Assembly: GCA_023665085.1 (NCBI GenBank)
Contig: JAMPEQ010000002.1
Location: 124,001 to 188,000, forward strand
Direction of reading: 5' to 3'
Length of the DNA stretch: 64,000 nucleotides
DNA from: Bacteroides sp.
GTDB taxonomy: Bacteria > Bacillota > Clostridia > Oscillospirales > Acutalibacteraceae
Shown: piece after piece, positions 1 through 6,661 of the stretch
Numbering within the stretch: the first letter of the stretch is position 1
Layout: each line of letters begins with the position of its first letter
Notes under the pieces: generated by a model
What the model saw: the letters and a program-made list of their open reading frames with translations, nothing else
Told to the model about the DNA's origin: nothing
Database searches by the model: none
Position numbers and translations under genes: made by a program

Positions 1-117
1 GGCGGTATGGGAATTAACTCTATAGATTCATTAAGAGGAAACCGCCTTATGCTCAGAGGTATCGGTTTAACAGAAAAAGAGCTTGAAATACTTGGTATCA
101 AGCATGCAGGTGAATAA
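1..117 (+). CDS. Glutamate synthase, FMN/large-subunit domain (C-terminal end only)
   Basis: Open from the window edge to a TAA at 115-117, in frame 1. The 38 residues end in a stretch reading RGNRLMLRGIGLTEKELEIL. The identity rests mostly on context: the next three genes are the ferredoxin, FAD and GXGXG subunits of a split glutamate synthase, and the central FMN-domain subunit is the expected preceding partner. In that family it condenses glutamine-derived ammonia with 2-oxoglutarate. The upstream part is outside the window, so no catalytic residues can be checked. The stop is followed by AAGGAGG and the ferredoxin start 11 bases later, consistent with one operon. Confidence 0.6.
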   Translation, partial: GGMGINSIDSLRGNRLMLRGIGLTEKELEILGIKHAGE

Positions 118-128
118 GGAGGCAGAGC

Positions 129-566
129 ATGAAAAAAGTATTCGCAAGAGAAGAACTTTGCATAAACTGCCGATTATGTGAGGTTCATTGCAAAACTAAT
201 CATTCAAAATCAAAGGATATTATCAAAGCACATAAAACGGAAAATCCAAAGCCTGTCAGCAGGGTAACTGTTTATGGTGACCAAACTGCATCTGTTGCAG
301 TAAACTGCCGTCACTGCGATGATCCTGCCTGCGTAAAGGCTTGTATTACCGGTGCTATGACAAAGGACAAAAAAACAGGAATCGTTTCTGTAAATGAGAA
401 CAAATGCATAGGATGTATGACATGCCTTGCAGTATGTCCTGTCGGATGTATAAAAACAGGAAATATTGCATACAAATGTGACTTGTGCGGCGGAGAAGAA
501 CCTGAATGTGTAAAAAACTGTCCTAACAGAGCTTTGCTTTGGCTGGAAGCAGGAGGTGCTGAATAA
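129..566 (+). CDS. 4Fe-4S ferredoxin-type subunit of split glutamate synthase
   Basis: A 145-residue cytosolic iron-sulfur protein with four cysteine groups: CINCRLCEVHC near residue 11, CRHCDDPACVKAC near 61, CIGCMTCLAVCPVGC near 93 and CDLCGGEEPEC near 117. This is the pattern of the electron-transfer subunits related to the DMSO-reductase beta chain, able to hold several 4Fe-4S clusters. It should pass electrons from the FAD subunit encoded next to the FMN glutamate synthase domain upstream. A strong AAGGAGG site precedes the ATG, and its stop overlaps the next start (TAATG), so translation is likely coupled. The partner assignment is by gene order. Confidence 0.85.
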   Translation: MKKVFAREELCINCRLCEVHCKTNHSKSKDIIKAHKTENPKPVSRVTVYGDQTASVAVNCRHCDDPACVKACITGAMTKDKKTGIVSVNENKCIGCMTCLAVCPVGCIKTGNIAYKCDLCGGEEPECVKNCPNRALLWLEAGGAE

Positions 567-1828
567 TGAAATATGTAATTATAGGTGCATCTGCTGCAGG
601 TCTCGCTGCCGCCGAAGGTATCCGAAAAACTGATAAAAAAGGAGAAATAACAATTCTCACAAAGGAAGCTTATCTTCCTTACAGCCGACCTTCAATCAGC
701 TATTATCTGAAAGGCGTTGTTGAAGAAAAAAATATTTATCTTCGCAAAGCATCATTTTATAAAGAAAACAATATAAACATTATTACTAATACCGAAATCA
801 CAAAAATCATTCCTGAAAAAAAGATTGTTAAAGCAGGTAGAAAAGAATATCCCTACGATAAGCTTTGTATTGCCACAGGCTCAAAGCCTTTTATTCCTCC
901 TATGAAAAATGCAGAGGGAAATAAAAATGCGTTGACTTTTCTTGATTTAGCAGCAACAAAAGAAGTAAAAAAAGCAGCTAAGGCTGATACAAGGGCCGTA
1001 GTTATAGGTGCAGGACTAATTGGAATGAAAGCTGCTGAAGGACTTTCAAAAATATGTAAAAGCGTAGATGTGGTTGAGCTTGCGCCAAGAATTCTTCCAT
1101 CAATACTTGATGAAAAAAGTGCAAAATCCGTTAAAGCTCATCTTGAGGCTAACAAAATCAAATTTCATCTAAAGAACACTGTTATTGAAGCCAAAAGCAA
1201 AAATAATAAAATTACCGATGTTATTCTTCAAAACGGTGAAGTATTACCTTGTGATTTGCTTATTATGGCAGTTGGTGTACGTCCGGAAACAGACATTGCA
1301 CAGAGTGCAGGATTGGAGGTTGACCGAGGTATAATAACAAATCCTGCAACAATGCAGACAAGTGACGAAAGCATTTATGCTGCCGGTGACTGCACAGTTT
1401 CCGTAGATATGCTTGACGGATCTAAAAAAATTATTGCACTTTGGCCTAATGCTGTACAACAAGGTGAAGTTGCGGGAAGCCAAATGGCAGGAGAAAATCT
1501 TACAATAGACGGAACCTACAGCGTTAATGCCATTGATTTTTACGGACTCAGAATATGCACATGCGGTCTTATCAATGCACAAGGAGAACAATACTCTGAA
1601 AAAATAAAATCAGAAGGAAAATCATACAAAAGGCTTGTATTTGATGGCAATAAGCTTGTAGGCTTTGTGCTTATAAATTCCAGCACAAATGCGGGTATAT
1701 ACACAAATCTCATTTCAAACAGAGTTGACATTAACTCTCTGCAAGAGGATATTATGAATGATCCTTCACTGTTTATGTTTGATAAAGATATTAGAAAAGC
1801 TAAGCTTTCAGGAGGTATGTCGTTATGA
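566..1828 (+). CDS. FAD-dependent NAD(P)H oxidoreductase, glutamate synthase-associated
   Basis: A 420-residue pyridine-nucleotide-disulfide-type oxidoreductase. An FAD-binding Rossmann motif lies at residues 4-12 (IIGASAAGLA), a second nucleotide motif VVIGAGLIGMKAAEG near 145-160 binds NAD(P)H, and IYAAGDC near 270 is the C-terminal FAD contact. The family includes rubredoxin and nitrite reductase-like NADH oxidoreductases. Located between a ferredoxin and the GXGXG subunit, it probably supplies electrons for glutamate synthesis. It overlaps the preceding gene by one base and the next by four (ATGA), typical of a tightly coupled operon. NADH versus NADPH preference cannot be read from the sequence. 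Confidence 0.85.
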   Translation: MKYVIIGASAAGLAAAEGIRKTDKKGEITILTKEAYLPYSRPSISYYLKGVVEEKNIYLRKASFYKENNINIITNTEITKIIPEKKIVKAGRKEYPYDKLCIATGSKPFIPPMKNAEGNKNALTFLDLAATKEVKKAAKADTRAVVIGAGLIGMKAAEGLSKICKSVDVVELAPRILPSILDEKSAKSVKAHLEANKIKFHLKNTVIEAKSKNNKITDVILQNGEVLPCDLLIMAVGVRPETDIAQSAGLEVDRGIITNPATMQTSDESIYAAGDCTVSVDMLDGSKKIIALWPNAVQQGEVAGSQMAGENLTIDGTYSVNAIDFYGLRICTCGLINAQGEQYSEKIKSEGKSYKRLVFDGNKLVGFVLINSSTNAGIYTNLISNRVDINSLQEDIMNDPSLFMFDKDIRKAKLSGGMSL

Positions 1829-2559
1829 TTATTGAGGCAGGACTTGAAAGATATGAAAAAATTAATGATATAATTAAAACACAGCTTCAAAAGCAGAACA
1901 AGGTAGTCGTAAAGGATGTAAACGGTCAGCGTTATATCGGCTGTGCTATGGATAAGGGAAAAACTATTGAGGTTCACGGCACTCCGGGAAATGATTTAGC
2001 ATGCTACCTTAATGGTGGAAAGGTTATTGTATATGGTAACTGTCAGGATGCTGTTGGCAACACTATGAACGGCGGAGAAATAATAGTTCACGGTCATTCA
2101 GGTGACGCAATGGGCTACGGTATGCGTGACGGCCAGATTTTTATAAGAGATAATGTTGCATGCCGTGGCGGTATACATATGAAAGAATTTCGTCAGATGC
2201 ATCCTACACTCGTTATCGGAAAGAATGCGGGATCATTTCTTGGCGAATACATGGCTGGCGGAACAATAGTTTTACTCGGATTAGGTCTCAAGCGAGGTGA
2301 AAAGCTGTTTGGAACTCACTGTGCATCAGGAATGCACGGAGGTAAAATTTTTGTCAGGGGCAGTTTTCCTAAAGAAAATCTTTCTCCAAATATCAAAATT
2401 ATGAATCTGACTGACGAAGATAAAAAAGAGCTTGTTGCACTTGTTAAAAAATACTGCCAATGCTTTGAATGTGATTTTGATGAGGTAATGAAAAAATCCT
2501 TTAAAAAGCTTGTGCCTGCAACCTCAAGACCATATGCAAATCTTTACACACCAAACTGA
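1825..2559 (+). CDS. Glutamate synthase GXGXG-domain subunit (GltB domain 3)
   Basis: A 244-residue protein with the right-handed beta-helix GXGXG repeats of the glutamate synthase C-terminal domain, visible as recurring glycine-spaced steps such as GTPGNDLACYLNGGKVIVYG and HGHSGDAMGYGMRDGQIFI over residues 50-180. In fused glutamate synthases this domain is structural and supports the ammonia tunnel; in archaeal-type and many clostridial enzymes it is a separate subunit, as here. An AGGAGG site sits ahead of the ATG, which overlaps the FAD subunit stop. The last 50 residues are a charged helical tail. Confidence 0.85.
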   Translation: MIIEAGLERYEKINDIIKTQLQKQNKVVVKDVNGQRYIGCAMDKGKTIEVHGTPGNDLACYLNGGKVIVYGNCQDAVGNTMNGGEIIVHGHSGDAMGYGMRDGQIFIRDNVACRGGIHMKEFRQMHPTLVIGKNAGSFLGEYMAGGTIVLLGLGLKRGEKLFGTHCASGMHGGKIFVRGSFPKENLSPNIKIMNLTDEDKKELVALVKKYCQCFECDFDEVMKKSFKKLVPATSRPYANLYTPN

Positions 2560-2577
2560 TTAAAGGGAGTATAAATT

Positions 2578-4029
2578 ATGTTCAACAGCCTTCACGAAGA
2601 ATGCGGAGTATTTGGCATTTTTGAAAACAAAACCACATATGTTGCACAGTCAACCTATCTGGCACTTTTTGCTCTTCAGCACAGAGGGCAGGAATCATGC
2701 GGAATAGCAGTCAATGATGACGGCGTGTTTTCGCATTACCGAGGAGACGGTCTTGTTCCCGATGTTTTTACACAAGAAAATCTGCAGAAGCTAGGCAAAG
2801 GCAATATGGCTATAGGTCATGTGCGATACTCTACCACAGGCGGTAAAAACCCTAACAATGTTCAGCCGCTTGTTATCAGGCACATCAAGGGTAATCTTGC
2901 AGTTGCACATAACGGAAATCTTGTTAACGCAACAGATTTAAGAAAGCATTTTGAGCTTGGCGGTGCTATCTTTCACGGCACTTCCGATACAGAGTCCATA
3001 GCATACTCAATTGTTATGGAACGTCTGGCGTGCAAAAGCACTGAAGAGGCAATCTGCAAGGTGATGGATCACATTAAAGGAGCGTATTCGTGCGTAGTTA
3101 TGACAGCAACAAAGCTCATTGCTTTTCGTGATCCGAATGGTTTTCATCCTCTTTGCTTAGGTAAAACTGATGACGGAGCATATATAGTTGCTTCCGAATC
3201 CTGTGCGCTTGATGTAATCGGTGCACAGCTTATAAGAGAAATCAAGCCCGGTGAAATTATAACTATCAGCAAAGACGGAATTAAGTCAAACACCACACAT
3301 TGCACAAACAAAGGCTCAATGTGTGTATTTGAATATATTTATTTTGCAAGACCTGATTCGGTAATAGAAAATTCTTCTGTTCAGCATGCTCGAATCAAAG
3401 CAGGTGAATTTCTGGCAAAAGAAAGTCCTGTTGATGCGGATATAGTTATAGGTGTTCCTGATTCAGGCTTAGATGCAGCATTGGGTTATTCTCAGCAAAG
3501 TAAAATTCCTTATGGAGTCGGATTTATAAAAAACAGATACATAGGCAGAAGCTTTATTCAGCCAAGTCAGTGTCAACGAAATGATGCTGTCAAAATTAAA
3601 CTGAATGTTATAAAAGAAAACATCAAAGGAAAACGGGTTATTATGATTGACGATTCAATTGTAAGAGGGACTACCTGTGCCAGAATTGTCAGCCTTCTTC
3701 GTGAGGCAGGCGCAAAAGAAGTACATATGCGTGTCTCCTCTCCCCCATTTAAGCATCCATGCTATTTCGGAACAGATGTTGACAGCTGTGATAATTTAAT
3801 TGCCTGCCAATATGACACCGTTGAAGAAATCGCAAAACAAATAGGTGTTGATTCATTGGCTTATCTTTCAGTAGATGCAACACATCATCTTGCCGAAAAC
3901 TGCACTGTTGGCTTTTGTGACGGCTGTTTCACAGGAAATTATCCTGTTGATGTACCAAAAGATCAGGCTAAAGACAAATTTGAAACAAAACTAAATCAGT
4001 TTTCCTCATATTATGAAATTCTTGACTGA
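2578..4029 (+). CDS. purF: Amidophosphoribosyltransferase
   Basis: Catalyses the first committed step of purine synthesis, PRPP plus glutamine to 5-phosphoribosylamine. The 483 residues begin MFNSLHEECGVFG, so a short propeptide would be removed to expose the catalytic cysteine (Cys9). The glutaminase domain covers roughly residues 9-235 (RYSTTGG, AHNGNL, GTSDTE), and the phosphoribosyltransferase domain carries the PRPP loop VIMIDDSIVRGTT near 354-366. Cysteines near 250, 396 and in FCDGCF near 448 match the iron-sulfur ligands of the Bacillus-type enzyme. It follows the GXGXG gene by 18 bases. Its full PRPP loop distinguishes it from a dedicated GltB amidotransferase subunit, although it occupies a position where one could be expected. 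Confidence 0.92.
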   Translation: MFNSLHEECGVFGIFENKTTYVAQSTYLALFALQHRGQESCGIAVNDDGVFSHYRGDGLVPDVFTQENLQKLGKGNMAIGHVRYSTTGGKNPNNVQPLVIRHIKGNLAVAHNGNLVNATDLRKHFELGGAIFHGTSDTESIAYSIVMERLACKSTEEAICKVMDHIKGAYSCVVMTATKLIAFRDPNGFHPLCLGKTDDGAYIVASESCALDVIGAQLIREIKPGEIITISKDGIKSNTTHCTNKGSMCVFEYIYFARPDSVIENSSVQHARIKAGEFLAKESPVDADIVIGVPDSGLDAALGYSQQSKIPYGVGFIKNRYIGRSFIQPSQCQRNDAVKIKLNVIKENIKGKRVIMIDDSIVRGTTCARIVSLLREAGAKEVHMRVSSPPFKHPCYFGTDVDSCDNLIACQYDTVEEIAKQIGVDSLAYLSVDATHHLAENCTVGFCDGCFTGNYPVDVPKDQAKDKFETKLNQFSSYYEILD

Positions 4030-4090
4030 TATTTATTCATAATATAAATATGTAAAGCATTCTGTATATACATACAAAACGAACAACAAA

Positions 4091-4126
4091 ATGGGCTGTA
4101 AAAAACAAAAGGTTTTTACAGCCCAT
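4091..4126. terminator. Bidirectional intrinsic terminator between purF and cpsB
   Basis: A perfect 14-bp stem, ATGGGCTGTAAAAA at 4091-4104 and its complement at 4113-4126, with an 8-base loop. The A/T-rich base of the stem gives a U-run in either direction, which suits the convergent genes on each side. Confidence 0.85.
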
Positions 4127-4168
4127 TAATCATTAAAATAGTCTATTAATAATTACTAACTTTGGTAT

Positions 4169-4885
4169 TTATTTAATAAGAAGATTGGCATTTCGCTCAA
4201 GAATATCAATAGCCTCCTGACCGCATCTCTTAATAATTTCCTTAATACCTTTTTCATACTGCGGAGGTCTTGAATCAAGATTATGACAGTCAGAGCCAAT
4301 CAAGTGAATTCTTCCGCTTTCAAGATACTTTATCAGTTTTTTTCTGACTCCCCTATGGGCATCCGAAAAAGAACTGATATTAACCTGCACCAAGCATCCG
4401 ATATCAATATAATCATCCAGCAGATCAGGGTTTTCCATTAAGGCAGGATATCGTTCGATGTGAGCCAATACAGGCTTAATATGATGCTCATAATTAAGAT
4501 TAAGCAATCTGTCATATGTACCCTGTCCAAAATCGCAGGAAAAAGGATGTTCAATCAAAGCATATCCGGAGTTATTTATACAAAGTCTTTCCAAATTTTC
4601 ATTGCTGAACAAATACTTAGTTATATAAACCTCCGCTGCAGGAATAATTCTTGGACTTCCCTCAGGCAAAGCTTCTGTCAAAAGTTTTAATGACTGATTT
4701 CTTCTTTCCAGAAAATCATCAAGAGAAATTGAATCTGAATAATAATGCGGTGTTACAATAATCGCTTTTGCACCCTGCTGCTGAAGTTTTTTTATCATTG
4801 CAAGACTTGTTTCAATATTTTTCGCACCATCGTCAATACACGGCAAAATATGGCAGTGTGTTTCAACTAAATTATTTATAACCAT
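4169..4885 (-). CDS. cpsB: CpsB/YwqE-type tyrosine-protein phosphatase (PHP family)
   Basis: A 238-residue metal-dependent phosphatase of the polymerase-and-histidinol-phosphatase fold. The N-terminal metal motif THCHILPCIDDGA at residues 9-21 and further histidines in VTPHYY, LIEHP and GSDCHN are the usual ligands of CpsB/Wzb-like enzymes of Gram-positive bacteria. It would dephosphorylate the tyrosine kinase encoded immediately upstream, resetting the cycle that controls polysaccharide chain length. The gene starts two bases after the kinase stop and ends at the bidirectional terminator. Confidence 0.88.
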   Translation of the reverse strand: MVINNLVETHCHILPCIDDGAKNIETSLAMIKKLQQQGAKAIIVTPHYYSDSISLDDFLERRNQSLKLLTEALPEGSPRIIPAAEVYITKYLFSNENLERLCINNSGYALIEHPFSCDFGQGTYDRLLNLNYEHHIKPVLAHIERYPALMENPDLLDDYIDIGCLVQVNISSFSDAHRGVRKKLIKYLESGRIHLIGSDCHNLDSRPPQYEKGIKEIIKRCGQEAIDILERNANLLIK

Positions 4886-4887
4886 GG

Positions 4888-5721
4888 TTAACTCCTTGGA
4901 TCATAAGAACCATAATTTTTATAAGCACCATAGCCGTAACCATTGCCGTATCCGCCATATGAACCATATCCATATGCTCCGTACTGACCTGAGCTATAAC
5001 CGCCTTTTGAATAAAAGCTGCCTGATTTTGAATCAGTAAAGTTTACAACAAAGCCTAAAATCTTGGCATCAATGAATTCAAGAGCAGACAAAGCCTTTTG
5101 CAGTTCTGGATGAGTAGATTTATTTGAGCGTACTACAAGCACAACACCATCTGACTCTCTTATAAGAGGCAGTGCGTCGGATACAACATTTATAGGTGGT
5201 GTATCAATTATGATATAGTCAAAATCTCTGCTTATTTCTTCAAGAAATTCAGCCATTATTTCAGAACCCAGCAATTCTGCAGGATTAGGCGGAATTGAAC
5301 CTGCACACAAAATCGACAAATTGTCATACTCTGTAGGTCTGATTACACCAAACAAATCTGTTGAGCCTTTTCCTGAAATAACATTGCTCAGATGATTTGT
5401 AAGCCCGGGTGAATTAGCAACAGAAAAATAGTGATGAATTTTAGGCTTACGCAAATCTCCGTCAATAAGAAGCACCTTTTGATCCGCCTGAGAAATGGTA
5501 ACTGCAAGATTTACGGTAGTTGTAGTTTTGCCCTCATTAGGTGCAGAAGAGGTGACAATTATTTTTTTACAGCCTTTTTTCATTACTGAAAACATTATAT
5601 TGGCACGGATAGATTTATATGACTCTTCAATACGAAACTTAAGAGCATGATTAATAGGCGCATTCCCCAGAAGAAAGCGGGTAGATGTCTGTGTTGTTTT
5701 ATTTTTCTTTTTAGCCATCAT
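4888..5721 (-). CDS. cpsD: CpsD/YwqD-type bacterial tyrosine kinase
   Basis: A 277-residue BY-kinase. Walker A is SSAPNEGKTTTTVNLA near residues 57-72, the Walker A-prime region is VLLIDGDLRKPK near 89-100, and Walker B is YIIIDTPP near 170. The C-terminal tail from about residue 235 is glycine and tyrosine rich and holds 12 tyrosines, the expected autophosphorylation cluster. A membrane adaptor is encoded just upstream (overlapping TAATG), as in Firmicutes where the activator and kinase are separate. AAAGGGG precedes two adjacent ATG codons; either could start. It probably regulates exopolysaccharide synthesis, but no glycosyltransferases are next to it. Confidence 0.9.
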   Translation of the reverse strand: MMAKKKNKTTQTSTRFLLGNAPINHALKFRIEESYKSIRANIMFSVMKKGCKKIIVTSSAPNEGKTTTTVNLAVTISQADQKVLLIDGDLRKPKIHHYFSVANSPGLTNHLSNVISGKGSTDLFGVIRPTEYDNLSILCAGSIPPNPAELLGSEIMAEFLEEISRDFDYIIIDTPPINVVSDALPLIRESDGVVLVVRSNKSTHPELQKALSALEFIDAKILGFVVNFTDSKSGSFYSKGGYSSGQYGAYGYGSYGGYGNGYGYGAYKNYGSYDPRS

Positions 5722-6500
5722 TATTCCCCTTTCTTTACCTTTGCCGGTGATTTTTGTTTTGAACTGCTTTTAGCCTGTCCGCTTTTCAAATCAAATTCAG
5801 GTATTGTACCAAGAACAGGTATACCATATCTTTCCGAAAGCTCCTCAGCTGTTCTGATTCTTACGTCAAGCAAGTCACGAAGAATTATGAATACAACTGC
5901 CAATGCTGCACCTGCTGCGAAACCAATCAGACATTTTTTTGGGTAGCCCAGACTTTCAGATGCAGAAGCTTTAATAGCTGAATCCTCTATCGAAGCATTT
6001 ACAACACCATTATTGGTATCAAGCATTTTTTCCGGAATACTTTTTTCAAGCTGTTTTGCAATCTGATAAGATCTGTCAGCATTATCGGTTGTCACAGCAA
6101 TTTTAAACATTGCTGTATTGCTGACCTTAGTGATTACAATTGAACTTTGAATATATGATGCGGAATACGTTGCATTATACTTTTTATTCAAATCATCAGC
6201 AACTGCCTGATTGAATTTATTTGTTTTAAACATTTCAATATAAGTGTCCAGCATATTGATTGCATAATTCATTTTACTGGTATTACTGCTTGCCTGTGCA
6301 ACTTTTGTAGCATCATTAATATCCTGCCGTGAATCCTGTGCATATGCAAGAAATTCAACTGTTGATGAATATGTGAGAGTAGTAAAGTTTGCAGTATATA
6401 TACCAGCCAAAAGAGCACCCACTAATGCCACAAGTATAATTGGTTTCCATTTTTTCAAAATCAAAGTAAGTATTTTTTGAACATTAGCATCCAAATTCAT
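5721..6500 (-). CDS. cpsC: Wzz/CpsC-type polysaccharide chain-length modulator
   Basis: A 259-residue membrane adaptor with a first transmembrane segment near residues 17-35 (PIILVALVGALLAGI), a long extracytoplasmic region, and a second transmembrane segment near 188-208 preceded by a proline/glycine patch (SESLGYPKK). The cytosolic tail is basic and lysine/serine rich. The family binds and activates the CpsD kinase encoded immediately downstream. GAGGAG precedes the ATG at proper spacing. First gene of a three-gene operon cpsC-cpsD-cpsB driven by the promoter at 6534-6562. Confidence 0.85.
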   Translation of the reverse strand: MNLDANVQKILTLILKKWKPIILVALVGALLAGIYTANFTTLTYSSTVEFLAYAQDSRQDINDATKVAQASSNTSKMNYAINMLDTYIEMFKTNKFNQAVADDLNKKYNATYSASYIQSSIVITKVSNTAMFKIAVTTDNADRSYQIAKQLEKSIPEKMLDTNNGVVNASIEDSAIKASASESLGYPKKCLIGFAAGAALAVVFIILRDLLDVRIRTAEELSERYGIPVLGTIPEFDLKSGQAKSSSKQKSPAKVKKGE

Positions 6501-6533
6501 CAGCTTATCTCCTCAAGTTACTTATTATATATT

Positions 6534-6562
6534 ATAATACTTTATTAATAAACTTTTGTCAA
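6534..6562 (-). promoter_or_regulatory. Promoter of cpsC-cpsD-cpsB
   Basis: On the minus strand TTGACA (6557-6562), a 17-base spacer and TATTAT (6534-6539), a near-consensus sigma-A promoter about 35 bases before the cpsC ATG. Confidence 0.75.
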
Positions 6563-6600
6563 TGAACTATTTTCACTATAAGTAATAACTGCTGATTCTA

Positions 6601-6629
6601 TTGACAAATATAAAAAAATGGTGGATAAT
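6601..6629 (+). promoter_or_regulatory. Promoter of the glycoside hydrolase/phosphoesterase pair
   Basis: TTGACA at 6601-6606, a 17-base spacer and GATAAT at 6624-6629, followed 33 bases later by the ATG of the next gene. It is divergent from the cps promoter with about 40 bases between the -35 boxes. Confidence 0.75.
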
Positions 6630-6661
6630 TAGAGAAAAATAATATAAGGAATTTAAGATAA

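Noticed and set aside
1244-1591. Antisense frame inside the FAD subunit gene
   Set aside because: Shadow frame opposite a well-supported oxidoreductase with no ribosome site; the same holds for the many other antisense frames inside real genes.
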